A DNA stretch of 64,000 nt from Hymenobacter sp. 15J16-1T3B (GTDB lineage Bacteria > Bacteroidota > Bacteroidia > Cytophagales > Hymenobacteraceae): positions 1 to 64,000 of the forward strand of contig NZ_JAJFAV010000014.1 of the NCBI RefSeq assembly GCF_020711235.1, read 5' to 3'. Positions 25,498 to 33,923 of the stretch are shown here, one piece after another. The position numbers and the translations under genes were made by a program. Below the pieces are notes generated by a model. The model had not been told where the DNA came from. It did no database searches and saw nothing but the letters and a program-made list of their open reading frames with translations. Position 1 is the first letter of the stretch. The number at the start of each line of letters is the position of its first letter.

Positions 25498-26436
25498 CTA
25501 TTGAAGGCGAATGAGGGCGGCGGCTTGCTCGGGCGCGACGACTTCCAGGGTGGGGCGCAGCACGAGGCCCCGGCGCACGGTGGCCCGCTGCACGCCCAGC
25601 AGCAACTGCCCGTTCTGGCTGCGCAGCGTGAGCACGTTGAGCTCGGTGGAGGGCGGCACGCCGTACAGCTCCATCAGGCGGGTCTGGGTGTTCCACTTCA
25701 TCAGGAAGGCGCCGCTGCGCTGCGTGGGCAGCAGAAACACCCGCGCGCTGGCGTCGCCGCCCACGTCGGCGCGCAACAGGGTGGTGTCGGCCGGGTTGCT
25801 GGTCCACAGCCGCCCCACGCTAAACCAGCCCAGCGAATCCGTCCACACCCGCCGCTGAAAATACCGCTCCCCGCTGGCGGTGCTGATGGTCCGCACCGGA
25901 ACCGTGTCCTGGGACCAGGCAACGGTGACGCCGCCGCTGGCCGTGCCCACTCCCCGCCAAGCCAGTTGGTCGGAGGCGGAGCTGTTGGCGGGCGACAACG
26001 TGTTGACCGTCAGGAAACGGCCGGTGCGGAGTCGCAGCGCGCTGGAGCCCTGCCGGGCCGTGATGCGGATGTGCCCCCCCGCTTCCAGCGGACGAAAGAA
26101 GGAGGAACTGGGCAGGCTGTTGAGTACCATTTGCGGCGTGGTGCCCAGCACCTGCACGCGCAGCTCCACGGTGCCAGCTGCGGGCGTGCCCGAAGGCAGC
26201 ACGAACGACCCGGCCGGCACCACGATGCTGGAGCCGTCGAGCAGCTTCACGGTTTGCGTCTGGTTGCTGTTGACTTCCACCACCTGCACCGGCGCGGCAA
26301 ACAGCTTGTAGAACGCCGCCAGCGACGCCACGCCCGGTTCCACCGGGTCGCAAACGAGCAGGCCGTCCTCGGCTTTGTCGCAGCCCGCGAGCAAGGCCGC
26401 CCCCAGCAGCAGTGAAATCAGGAATGAGCGTTTCAT
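25498..26436 (-). CDS. lipoprotein of the sigma/anti-sigma operon, unknown function
   Basis: 312 residues. Lipoprotein signal peptide with lipobox LAGC (MKRSFLISLLLGAALLAGCDK), so it is lipidated and probably in the outer membrane. The body is beta-rich: VEVNSNQTQTVKLLDGSSIVVPAGSF and AAGTVELRVQVLGTTPQMV resemble the start of a ZU5/ carboxypeptidase-regulatory-like sandwich, and WFSVGRLWTSNPADTTLLRADV is a further strand-rich segment. It starts 28 bp after the stop of the anti-sigma/barrel gene on the same strand and is last before a terminator, so it is most likely the third gene of that operon. A role as a surface or periplasmic partner of the barrel is inference. Confidence 0.75.
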   Translation of the reverse strand: MKRSFLISLLLGAALLAGCDKAEDGLLVCDPVEPGVASLAAFYKLFAAPVQVVEVNSNQTQTVKLLDGSSIVVPAGSFVLPSGTPAAGTVELRVQVLGTTPQMVLNSLPSSSFFRPLEAGGHIRITARQGSSALRLRTGRFLTVNTLSPANSSASDQLAWRGVGTASGGVTVAWSQDTVPVRTISTASGERYFQRRVWTDSLGWFSVGRLWTSNPADTTLLRADVGGDASARVFLLPTQRSGAFLMKWNTQTRLMELYGVPPSTELNVLTLRSQNGQLLLGVQRATVRRGLVLRPTLEVVAPEQAAALIRLQ

Positions 26437-26464
26437 ATCAAGGCACGAAGCAGAGGTCGGGGAA

Positions 26465-28390
26465 TCAGGGGCGGTGCACGTCGAACAGCCAGCCCACCTG
26501 CAGGCCGGCCGACAGCGTGCCGCGGGCGCCGTTGCGGGTCGGCGACGTGAGCAGGTACGTGGCGGCGGGGCGCACGAGCAGCACGGAGCGCAGGCCCAGG
26601 GCGTAATCGAGGCCGAGGCTGGCCGTGAAGGCCACGCTCACCGGGGCAAACGGGCCGGCGCCGGCGCGGCGCTGGGTTTTCTGCTGGCAGTTGCAGCCGT
26701 CGTCGGTGGTGATGTAGCTGCCGCGCAGCAGCCAGCTGGTCGTGGCGCCCAGCCCGAGCACGGGCTGCCAGCGCACAAAGGGCGTGCGCGGGTGCCACTC
26801 GGCCGCCAGTGGCAGCGTCAGGTACTGCTGGGCCAGCTGGTAGCGCTGCCGCTGCCGGCTCACCACCGAATCGAGCAGGCCGTAGCTGACTAGTTGCAGC
26901 GTGTCGGGGCCGGTGGGGTTGTCGCGCACAATCAGCTGCGTGGTGCGGCCCCAGTAAGCCTGGCGTTTCTCCACCGTCACGTTGGCCTCCTGGCGCTGCT
27001 GGGCGTAGCCCACGCCCCCGCGCAGGGCCAGGGTGCGGCTGAGCCGGTACCGGGCCGCTAGCTCCGCCGACACCCCGGGTAAATGGCGCAGCGGCAGTCG
27101 ATTCGAGCTGTCCAAGCGGGGAGATTGGGCGGAAGGCAGCGCGGTGCCCAGTAGCAAGCCTAGGCTCAGGCGCGCGGGCCGCAGGCGCCGCAAGGAGTCG
27201 CGCGGACCGGCGGGCGGCGGTAGGGGCGTTGGCAAGCCTGCACCCGGCGCCAGCAGCAAGGACGAAGTCAGGCTGCCCAGCCCCGCCTCGTCTGCGCGCC
27301 AACGCGTTAGGCTCTGGGCTTGGCCAGCCGCAGTAGTTGCTAACTCCGGAGTAGCCCGCGTGGCCGTGCCTGCCGCGTCCGGCTCGGCGCTGGGCGCGGC
27401 AGGTGCAGTGGCGTTCATAGCGGGTTTAGCCGCTTTCTTTTTAACCGAACCTGCCCCCAGCGCGCCAAGCCCGGCGGTCTGGCCGCCGGGGCCCGGCAGG
27501 GCGGGGTTTACCGTCGAAGGCGTCGAAGGCTGCGCGGCATGGTCGGGGGGCGCTGAGTTCGACGCAGCAGTGGGAGGCGTATCCTGGCCCGCTGGCTGCG
27601 CCGCCGTCGGGGTGTTTAGACCGGTTGACGAGGCAGAACTGCCCGGCGGCCGGGCGGCCGCAGGTTGCGCGGTCGGGGCATCCGTAGCCGACGCTTTAGC
27701 CGGCACGCGAGGCGTCCGACGCCGGGCAGCCGCTACCACTACGAGGGCCGTCTTGCCCCGTTGCCGGCGCCGGGCGGCGGCTAGCCGGGGCCGCGCCGCT
27801 TCGCCCGACACCGCGGGGCTGGTGGTATCGGCGGGCGCGCTGCCGGCCAATCCCGGGTTTGCGTGTTGAATAGAGCCTCGGGGCGGAATGCGGGTGGGAT
27901 GCCCCGAAGCTAGCCGCTCGGGCACGGCCGGGCCACCGCTGCGCGTCACGCCGGCCGCGGGAGTGGAGCCGGCAGCCGGGGAACTGGCTACGGTTGCAGC
28001 GGCCCCAGTCCGCGATGCTGTTGAAGAACCCAGTGCCGCGGTTTCGCCGGACTTACCGGCGGCCGCTGGGGCCGCCGGCCCCGCAGCGGGGCGGTTGGCT
28101 GAGGCAGCGGAGCCAGTAGCTGCTCGGCCCGGCCCTACGCGAGCAGTGGAGGGCGCTTCTGGACCGCGCTGGGCCTGCCACTGCCAAAGTAGGGCGGTCG
28201 GTACCAGCAGCAACAACAACGCCAGCAGCAACAAGCGGCGGCGCGGCGTGCGCCGCCACCACGGCTTGGGCGGTAGTGGGGGGAGCTTTTGCGCAATACC
28301 CGCCCACCCCCCGGCCGGGAGTGGCTCCTCGTAATCGTGCAGCCGATTACGCAGGGCGTCGTAGAACGGATCGGTTTCGGGCGCGCTCAT
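26465..28390 (-). CDS. dual-membrane anti-sigma factor: cytoplasmic anti-sigma motif, inner-membrane helix, long linker, outer-membrane barrel
   Basis: 641 residues with four parts. (1) Cytoplasmic 1-45, FYDALRNRLHDYEEPLPAGGW, the short Bacteroidota anti-sigma signature (F-L-x2-Y-x3-P-x3-W). (2) An Arg-flanked membrane helix at 51-69 (LLLLALLLLLVPTALLW). (3) A linker of about 330 residues (72-400), extremely rich in Ala, Pro, Ser, Thr and Gly with basic clusters, with no fold expected. (4) A beta-barrel at about 400-641 (RLSLGLLLGTALPSA, LAARYRLSRTLALRGGVGYA, FVRWQPVLGLGATTSWLLRG, ending LQVGWLFDVHRP) with a Cys-x-Cys loop DDGCNCQQ. The start ATG overlaps the sigma-factor stop codon (ATGA). 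The plan equals the dual membrane-spanning anti-sigma (Dma) proteins described in Bacteroides. It should hold the ECF factor inactive until an envelope signal arrives (inference). Confidence 0.82.
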   Translation of the reverse strand: MSAPETDPFYDALRNRLHDYEEPLPAGGWAGIAQKLPPLPPKPWWRRTPRRRLLLLALLLLLVPTALLWQWQAQRGPEAPSTARVGPGRAATGSAASANRPAAGPAAPAAAGKSGETAALGSSTASRTGAAATVASSPAAGSTPAAGVTRSGGPAVPERLASGHPTRIPPRGSIQHANPGLAGSAPADTTSPAVSGEAARPRLAAARRRQRGKTALVVVAAARRRTPRVPAKASATDAPTAQPAAARPPGSSASSTGLNTPTAAQPAGQDTPPTAASNSAPPDHAAQPSTPSTVNPALPGPGGQTAGLGALGAGSVKKKAAKPAMNATAPAAPSAEPDAAGTATRATPELATTAAGQAQSLTRWRADEAGLGSLTSSLLLAPGAGLPTPLPPPAGPRDSLRRLRPARLSLGLLLGTALPSAQSPRLDSSNRLPLRHLPGVSAELAARYRLSRTLALRGGVGYAQQRQEANVTVEKRQAYWGRTTQLIVRDNPTGPDTLQLVSYGLLDSVVSRQRQRYQLAQQYLTLPLAAEWHPRTPFVRWQPVLGLGATTSWLLRGSYITTDDGCNCQQKTQRRAGAGPFAPVSVAFTASLGLDYALGLRSVLLVRPAATYLLTSPTRNGARGTLSAGLQVGWLFDVHRP

Positions 28391-28938
28391 GAGCATTGAA
28401 TGCGTTGACGGGCCGTGAGGCGTGCTTCCAGCAGCTTGCGGGCCCGTGAGAGTTGGGATTTGCTGGTGCCTTCCGAGATGCCCAGCATTTCCGCTATTTC
28501 GGCGTGGGCGTAGCCCTCCACCGCGTACAGGTTCAGTACCATGCGGCAGCCCTCGGGGAGGGTGCCTACCAGGGCCAGCAGTTCCGTCATGGAAAGGTGG
28601 TCGAGGGCGTCGCCGTTGGTTTCCGCCACGGGCGGCGCATCGTCCCACGACACATGCAGGCCGGGTTCTTGGCGTTGCCGCCACGCGTGCAAGGCCGTGT
28701 TTACGGCGATGCGGCGGGCCCAGGCCTCGAAGGGACCTTGGCCGGTGAATTGATGAATTCGGGTGAAAATCTTGACAAACACGTTCTGCAGCACTTCCTC
28801 GGCTTCCTCGCGGTTCGGGCAGTAGCGCAGGCACACGCCGAACAAGCGGCCGCCCAGGCGCTCATACAGCGCCTGCTGGGCCGACGAGCGGCCCTGGCGG
28901 CACTGTTCCACTAGCTCGTCGATGGACACTGGGGGCAT
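28387..28938 (-). CDS. ECF-type RNA polymerase sigma factor
   Basis: 183 residues. Region 2 spans about 20-90 (RLFGVCLRYCPNREEAEEVL, NVFVKIFTRIHQFTG, FEAWARRIAVNTALHAWR) and region 4 about 125-180 (LPEGCRMVLNLYAVEGYAHA, EIAEMLGISEGTSKSQLSRA). It directs RNA polymerase to a special promoter set. I chose the ATG complementary to 28936-28938, which puts the ECF start (SIDELVEQCRQG) at the N-terminus; the frame also has an ATG at 29070 that would add 44 non-family residues. The stop overlaps the start of the anti-sigma/barrel gene by four bases, indicating coupled translation of the pair. Confidence 0.93.
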   Translation of the reverse strand: MPPVSIDELVEQCRQGRSSAQQALYERLGGRLFGVCLRYCPNREEAEEVLQNVFVKIFTRIHQFTGQGPFEAWARRIAVNTALHAWRQRQEPGLHVSWDDAPPVAETNGDALDHLSMTELLALVGTLPEGCRMVLNLYAVEGYAHAEIAEMLGISEGTSKSQLSRARKLLEARLTARQRIQCS

Positions 28939-28961
28939 AGCAACGCGGAGCGGGGCAGTCC

Positions 28962-28976
28962 GTTCCGGTACGGAAC
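28962..28976. promoter_or_regulatory. 15-bp dyad upstream of the ECF sigma gene
   Basis: gttccg-gta-cggaac is a perfect 6-bp dyad 24 bp upstream of the sigma start. Read on the minus strand it contains GGAAC followed after 16 nt by CGTT, the layout of many ECF promoters, but CGTT would lie only 3 nt before the ATG, so promoter function is uncertain. Confidence 0.35.
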
Positions 28977-29154
28977 TGCCGAGCCGGGCAGCTAAAAGTT
29001 CAGGGCCCGCGTGGGCTGATGACCCAAAAGCAGCGTTCGGGGTTGGAACGTGCGCTGAAAAAAATCGCATATCAGCGGCCCCGGGTAGCGCCGCCTGAGG
29101 CCGATGGCTGGGAATCAGGCAATTCGTGAAAAATAAAAAACAGTCAGGGGGCCG

Positions 29155-30768
29155 TTAGGGCGCCTGCCGCAGCAGGCGCACGGCTTGGGGAGCGTCGGGG
29201 AATCGGGCGAGGTAGAGGCCGGCGGGCAGGGCCGGGTCGGGGGTCCAGGTGAGCGAGGCGTCGGGGCCGGGGCCGGGGGGCACGGGCAGGCGGGCCACCA
29301 CGCGGCCGAGGCGGTCGAGCACGAGCACGGCCGCGGCCGGCCGGGCCGGCCGCGCCAGCGTGAAGCGCACCGAGGCCCCGAACGGGTTCGGGTACGCCCA
29401 CGCCGCCGCCGACTGCGCCCGGCTGCGGCTGGCCAGCGGCGAGCCGTACACCCGGAACACCAAGGTCTGCGTGTCGAAGCCCTTGATCGGGCAGGCGTTG
29501 TCGTCGGCTTGCACCGGCACGTAGTACAGCCCGTCGGGCAGCGTGGCGGGCGGCGCAAACGTCACCGTGAGGGCGCCGGGGCCGCTGGCTCGCTCGCTCA
29601 GCCCCGGGACGCTCTGCCGGTTAGCCGTCAGCGCAAGCACTTGCCCGGCGTTGTCGTCGGTTGCCGACACGGTAACGCTGACGGAACTGCCCGAGCGCAC
29701 CGCCACGGCCTGAGTGGCCGGCTGCGGCGCCGGCTGGCCGGCCACCTGCACCGTGGCCGCAAAGCGCGGGTACACGTTCGGGCCGCAGTTGACCACCGTG
29801 AGCATCATCTCGCGGCGGGCCGTGCCAATGAGGCGGTAGCCGCTGCCGACGCGGCGGTATTCCTGCACCTGCACGGCCACCGCGTAGCGGTTGTCGCCGG
29901 TGCTGCGGGTGCCGTTCGGGTCGTACATGCCCGCGTTGAACGTCATGCCCCCGGTCGCTACGTTGAAGGCAAACGGCCGGGCCGTAGCCCGCAGCAGTGG
30001 GCAGGAATCGGCCGTGTCCAGGCGAGTGGCAATGGGGTAGGCGGGCGAAAATGCGGTGGGCTGCCCCGCGGCCGCCATCAGCACGCAGGCCGGCGTGCTG
30101 GATACGAGTAGCGGATTAGCCAGCGGCGTGGGCAGGTAAGTGGCCGCGACGCCGCAGCTGTTCAGCGGGGCCACCGACGAAAACACCAGCGAGTCGCCGT
30201 CGATGTCGAAAGCGCCGATGCTCACCCGGCTGTTCAGCTTCCAGCCGACGTAGTTGATGGGCAGCGAACCGAAATTGGGCGAGTTATTGGCGACGCCGTT
30301 GCGGTTGTCGAGCGTGGCCTCGAAGCGCATGTCGGTGTTGCCGACGATGTTGGCCAGTGGGCCGCGCACGTTTTGGTCCACGCTTAGCGTCCACTGGGCG
30401 GCGGGCAGGGTTAGCGTGCCCACGTAATTGTTTTCCTCGTAGTTGCCGGGATTGGGGCTGCCGCAAATGCTCGTGACGGCGCAATTCTGGGGCCCCGGAA
30501 TGCCCTGGCCCTCGAGCACCAGCGTGGCGGTGCGGTCGAGCGGGTCGGGCGCCCCGGCGCAGCCGTTGACGCGGGCGTTGAGCGTGAAAGAGGCCGCCGC
30601 GGCAATGCCCGAACAGTCACGGAAGTGCCGCAGCGTGACGCGGTAGCGGTTGTTGCCCAGTGACTCGTAGCGCAGGTCGCCGCCCAGGTCGTGCGAGGCC
30701 CGGGCGGGTGCCGCCGACAGGCCCATCGCGGCCGCAAGCAGCAGGGCAGAAGGTAGAAAACGCGACAT
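29155..30768 (-). CDS. T9SS-secreted protein, paralogue A
   Basis: 537 residues. Signal peptide (MSRFLPSALLLAAAMGLSAAP, cleavage near ARA-SHD). The mature N-terminus ASHDLGGDLRYESLGNNRYR and the FRDCSG motif define a Bacteroidota family of large surface proteins with internal disulfide-type Cys pairs. A cadherin/Ig-like strand-rich middle (SVSVTVSATDDNAGQVLALT) precedes the T9SS type A sorting domain (about 455-537, from YPNPFGASVRFTLARPARP). The ATG complementary to 30766-30768 is used; a TTG two codons upstream is less likely. The next gene upstream is a close paralogue, and the last 231 bp of coding similarity are identical in DNA. The function (adhesin or surface layer component) is inference. 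Confidence 0.8.
   Translation of the reverse strand: MSRFLPSALLLAAAMGLSAAPARASHDLGGDLRYESLGNNRYRVTLRHFRDCSGIAAAASFTLNARVNGCAGAPDPLDRTATLVLEGQGIPGPQNCAVTSICGSPNPGNYEENNYVGTLTLPAAQWTLSVDQNVRGPLANIVGNTDMRFEATLDNRNGVANNSPNFGSLPINYVGWKLNSRVSIGAFDIDGDSLVFSSVAPLNSCGVAATYLPTPLANPLLVSSTPACVLMAAAGQPTAFSPAYPIATRLDTADSCPLLRATARPFAFNVATGGMTFNAGMYDPNGTRSTGDNRYAVAVQVQEYRRVGSGYRLIGTARREMMLTVVNCGPNVYPRFAATVQVAGQPAPQPATQAVAVRSGSSVSVTVSATDDNAGQVLALTANRQSVPGLSERASGPGALTVTFAPPATLPDGLYYVPVQADDNACPIKGFDTQTLVFRVYGSPLASRSRAQSAAAWAYPNPFGASVRFTLARPARPAAAVLVLDRLGRVVARLPVPPGPGPDASLTWTPDPALPAGLYLARFPDAPQAVRLLRQAP
29168..29398 (-). repeat. 231-bp perfect direct repeat, copy A (sorting domain)
   Basis: Identical base by base to 30928-31158 (offset 1760). 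It encodes the last 76 residues before the tail of both paralogues, that is, nearly the whole T9SS sorting domain; identity stops abruptly at both ends. Confidence 0.97.
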
Positions 30769-30831
30769 AACCAAGCGTTCTGAACGATGCTAACGGGTAA
30801 AGGCAGTTCGTAAGGGCGGTCCGGCCCGTCG

Positions 30832-30858
30832 GGGGCGGCCGGTAGGGAGCCGGCCGCC
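30832..30858 (-). terminator. GC hairpin after paralogue B
   Basis: A perfect 10-bp stem gggcggccgg / ccggccgccc with a 7-nt loop, 57 bp past the paralogue B stop codon; no T-run follows. Confidence 0.5.
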
Positions 30859-30914
30859 CGCCGCGGGGAACAGCGCACTAGCAATTAAAGAAAAGGGATA
30901 AGCGGGGTAATGGA

Positions 30915-32570
30915 TTAATTCGTCAGGCGCAGCAGGCGCACGGCTTGGGGAGCGTCGGGGAATCGGGCGAGGTAGAGGCCGGCGGGCAGGGCCGGGTCGG
31001 GGGTCCAGGTGAGCGAGGCGTCGGGGCCGGGGCCGGGGGGCACGGGCAGGCGGGCCACCACGCGGCCGAGGCGGTCGAGCACGAGCACGGCCGCGGCCGG
31101 CCGGGCCGGCCGCGCCAGCGTGAAGCGCACCGAGGCCCCGAACGGGTTCGGGTACGCCGACACCACCGGCCGTTGCTGCGCGTTGGCGCTGCTCAGGGCG
31201 GTGTTCGTCACCCGAAAAGCCAGGGTCTGCACTTCAAAGCCTTTGATCGGGCAAGCGTCGTCGTCGGCGCGCACCGTCACGTAGTAAGTGCCTTCGGGCA
31301 GCGTAGCGGGCGGGGCAAACTCGATGGAAAGGGTCGTGGCGGAGTTCTGCACCACGCTCACGCCCGGCACACCCAGGTGGTTGGCGGAGAAGGTGATGTG
31401 CTGGCCGGCGTTGGCATCGGTGGCCGTCAGCACGACCGAGGTGGCCGCGCCGGCCCGCACCGAAATCGGCGTGGCAACCGCTACCGGCCCCGATTGGCCA
31501 AAGACCTGCATCGTGCTGGCGAAGCGCGGCAGCTGGTTTTGCCCGCAGTCGTACACGTTGACGAAAAGTTCGCGGCGGGCGCTGCCGACGTGTTGGTAGC
31601 TGCCGTTGAGGCGGCGAAACTCGTCTACCTTCACCGTCAGGGCGTACTTGTTGAGGCCCTGGCCCGGGGTGGTGTTAGCCGTGTAGGCAATCGGCGTAAA
31701 GCGCAGCCTGCCGGTGGCCGCGTCGAGCAGGAAATAGGGCGCGGCCGTGAACACCGGGCAGGCGCCCGTCAGCTGCGCCGAGGGCAGCGGGTACGTCGCC
31801 GACAGGGCCGTCGACGGCATGACGGCCGTGCAGCCCGGGCTGAGGGTGTAGGTGCCGCCGGCGGGCGTGCTGGTGTAGGGGCTGAGCATGTTGCAGCCTT
31901 CCAGCGGCGTGACCAGCGAAAACGCCAGCGAATCCCCGTCGGCGTCGTAGGCGCCCATGTTCAGCGAAATATCCCGCTGCCAAGCCACAAACACGGCCGG
32001 AGTGGAGCCAAAGTTGGGCGAGCTGTTGGTGAGCGTCGTGGTCGTGCCCCCGGCTTGCAGCTGGTTGTTGAGCACCGCCTCGAAGCGCAGCGTGCGGGTG
32101 ATGACGTTGGAAAGGTTAGCCAGGGCTGGGCGGGCGTTTTCTTCCGCGCTCAGCACCCACTGCGCCGGCGCCAGCGTGACGGTGCCCGTGTAGGTATTCT
32201 CTTCGTAGTTATCGGGGCCGGCGCCGGTGCACACGCCGCTGGCGGTGGCGCAGTATTGGTTGCCGTAGATGGGCAAGCCCTGCTTGGTGAGCGTGGCGGT
32301 GAAGTTGCGCGAATCGGTGCTGGCGCAGGAGGTCGTGGCCGTGCCTATCCGGGCGTTAAGGGTCATCGACGACGGGGCGTCGACGCCGCTACAGTCGCGG
32401 AAAAAGCGGCAGGTGACCTTGTAGAGGTTGGGCCGCACCGGGCTGTACTGGTTGCCGATGTATTCGTAGCGCAGGTCGCCTCCCTGGGCGTGCGAGGCGC
32501 GGGCTTCGTAGCCGCCCAGGCCGAGCAAGGAGAGAACGGTCAGCGTCGTTTTGGGTAAAAAGTGCTTCAT
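30915..32570 (-). CDS. T9SS-secreted protein, paralogue B
   Basis: 551 residues. Signal peptide (MKHFLPKTTLTVLSLLGLGG, cleavage near ARA-SHA). Same plan as paralogue A: ASHAQGGDLRYEYIGNQYSP, CRFFRDCSG, paired cysteines, strand-rich repeats (TSVVLTATDANAGQHITFSA) and the C-terminal T9SS sorting domain identical to that of paralogue A. N-terminal and middle parts have diverged far more than the last 76 residues. The ATG complementary to 32568-32570 starts the signal peptide. The spacing of 146 bp to paralogue A, with a hairpin between, suggests a tandem duplication with separate or attenuated transcription. Confidence 0.8.
   Translation of the reverse strand: MKHFLPKTTLTVLSLLGLGGYEARASHAQGGDLRYEYIGNQYSPVRPNLYKVTCRFFRDCSGVDAPSSMTLNARIGTATTSCASTDSRNFTATLTKQGLPIYGNQYCATASGVCTGAGPDNYEENTYTGTVTLAPAQWVLSAEENARPALANLSNVITRTLRFEAVLNNQLQAGGTTTTLTNSSPNFGSTPAVFVAWQRDISLNMGAYDADGDSLAFSLVTPLEGCNMLSPYTSTPAGGTYTLSPGCTAVMPSTALSATYPLPSAQLTGACPVFTAAPYFLLDAATGRLRFTPIAYTANTTPGQGLNKYALTVKVDEFRRLNGSYQHVGSARRELFVNVYDCGQNQLPRFASTMQVFGQSGPVAVATPISVRAGAATSVVLTATDANAGQHITFSANHLGVPGVSVVQNSATTLSIEFAPPATLPEGTYYVTVRADDDACPIKGFEVQTLAFRVTNTALSSANAQQRPVVSAYPNPFGASVRFTLARPARPAAAVLVLDRLGRVVARLPVPPGPGPDASLTWTPDPALPAGLYLARFPDAPQAVRLLRLTN
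30928..31158 (-). repeat. 231-bp perfect direct repeat, copy B (sorting domain)
   Basis: Partner of 29168-29398. Flanking codons differ at once on both sides (Leu-Thr-Asn tail versus Gln-Ala-Pro tail; VSAYPNPF versus AWAYPNPF). Confidence 0.97.
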
Positions 32571-32992
32571 AGAGTGTTCGGTTGGGAAAGGGGAGGAAAG
32601 CACTAGTGGCCGCAAGGGCGAAGAATACACGGGGCGAAACTTTCCGGCGGACCCGGTCGGCTGGGGTTTCAGAGGGCATGACCCCGCGCACCGGAAACGG
32701 GTTGGAACTCCAGCAGAAAAAAATCAGCGGGCCGGCGCGTTTCGGCACCAGCAGCACGCTCAAGCCTGGGAACCAGCCCTGGAAATCGGCCCGTTGACTG
32801 CGTGTAAATAGTGTGTAAGCTATTGTAGTGCAGGTTTATAGCTGTGTGGGTAAAACAGAGGCGTCACGCCGAACGAAATTGTGTAGCTCCGCCTCGCCTG
32901 CTGCGGAAAAGCCAGCCTCGCCGCGGCGGCTGGTCACCGGCCGCCGGATTTTGTAGCTTCGTCCGCCGCCCCACCAGTCGTTGTTGCTTGCC
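32571..32992. other. 422-bp divergent intergenic region
   Basis: No credible ORF. An AT-richer patch at 32790-32860 carries ttgact (32794-32799) and a short inverted repeat aatag...ctatt around 32806-32823, which may mark promoters. TAGCTTCG at 32953-32960 is a -7-like box 33 bp before the PhzF-like gene. Confidence 0.45.
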
Positions 32993-33802
32993 ATGCTGCT
33001 TTCCCTCTACCAAGTCGACGCGTTTACCGACCACGTGTTTGCCGGCAACCCCGCCGCCGTGTGCCCGCTGCACGAGTGGCTGCCCGCCGCGACTATGCAG
33101 GCCATTGCGGCCGAAAACAACCTGGCCGAAACGGCCTTTTTCGTGCCGCGCGCCGGCACCGACGCGGAGTACGAGCTGCGCTGGTTTACGCCGGCCGTCG
33201 AAGTGGACCTGTGCGGGCACGCCACGCTAGCCGCGGCCCACGTGCTGTTTCGCCACCTCGGCGCCACCGCCGCGGCCCTAACGTTTCACTCCCGCAGCGG
33301 CCCGCTGCACGTGGGCCAGCAGCCCGACGGCCGCCTCACCCTCGACTTTCCGGCCCAGCCCCCGCATCCGTTGCTGCAGCACCCCGACGGGCTCATCGAC
33401 GGGCTGCGGGCTACGCCCCTGCGCATCCTCGGCGGCCCCGACCTGGTGGCTGTGTTCGATACCGAGGCCGAGGTGCGCGCCCTGCGCCCGAGCATGACGC
33501 ACCTGGCCCGCGTCGAGTACCGCGGCGTGGTGGCCACCGCCCCGGCGACCCCGGGCAGCGGCCTCGACTTCGTCTCGCGCTGGTTTGGCCCCCGCGTGGG
33601 CGTGCCCGAAGACCCCGTCACCGGCTCGGCCCACACCCAGCTGGTGCCGTACTGGGCCGAGCGCCTGGGCAAAACCGAGTTGCGCGCCCGGCAGGTATCG
33701 GCGCGGGGCGGCGAGCTGTGGTGCGAGCTGCGCGGCGAGCGGGTGCTCATCAGCGGCTACGCCGTGACGTATCTGCGGGGGGAAATCGAGCTGCCGCTGT
33801 GA
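32993..33802 (+). CDS. PhzF family protein
   Basis: 269 residues. Two-domain PhzF/diaminopimelate-epimerase-like fold. The opening LYQVDAFTDHVFAGNPAAVC, the catalytic Glu in NNLAETAFFVP, WFTPAVEVDLCGHATLAAAH and the second-domain RWFGPRVGVPEDPVTGSAHTQLVPYW are all present. Family members isomerise or epimerise small metabolites (PhzF itself in phenazine synthesis); no phenazine genes are nearby, so the true substrate is unknown. ATG 32993 is preferred over TTG 32981. Confidence 0.92.
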   Translation: MLLSLYQVDAFTDHVFAGNPAAVCPLHEWLPAATMQAIAAENNLAETAFFVPRAGTDAEYELRWFTPAVEVDLCGHATLAAAHVLFRHLGATAAALTFHSRSGPLHVGQQPDGRLTLDFPAQPPHPLLQHPDGLIDGLRATPLRILGGPDLVAVFDTEAEVRALRPSMTHLARVEYRGVVATAPATPGSGLDFVSRWFGPRVGVPEDPVTGSAHTQLVPYWAERLGKTELRARQVSARGGELWCELRGERVLISGYAVTYLRGEIELPL

Positions 33803-33842
33803 AAACCCGCCGGGACCCCATTCCGGGCCGCCGACGAGCCGG

Positions 33843-33873
33843 TTGCGCGCTACGCGGGGGTGCCGTAGCTTGC
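33843..33873 (+). promoter_or_regulatory. promoter of the TPR gene
   Basis: TTG (33843-33845), 20 nt, TAGCTTGC (33866-33873; one deviation from TAnnTTTG). It lies 50 bp before the ATG. Confidence 0.45.
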
Positions 33874-33923
33874 GAAGCTCGGTCCGTGCCGGCCGGGCGG
33901 CTCATTTCATCACTGGTGCGTTT

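Noticed and set aside
28391-28834. Extension of the anti-sigma/barrel frame to 789 residues
   Set aside because: The extra N-terminal part is an antisense-frame reading of the sigma gene; the ATGA overlap gives the natural start.
28940-28985. GGAAC-N16-CGTT as an autoregulated ECF promoter of the sigma gene
   Set aside because: The CGTT box would be only 3 nt from the start codon, so the transcript would begin at or after the ATG; kept only as a weak dyad feature.
28939-29070. Longer sigma factor starting at 29070
   Set aside because: The added 44 residues have no ECF similarity; the start at 28938 fits the family.
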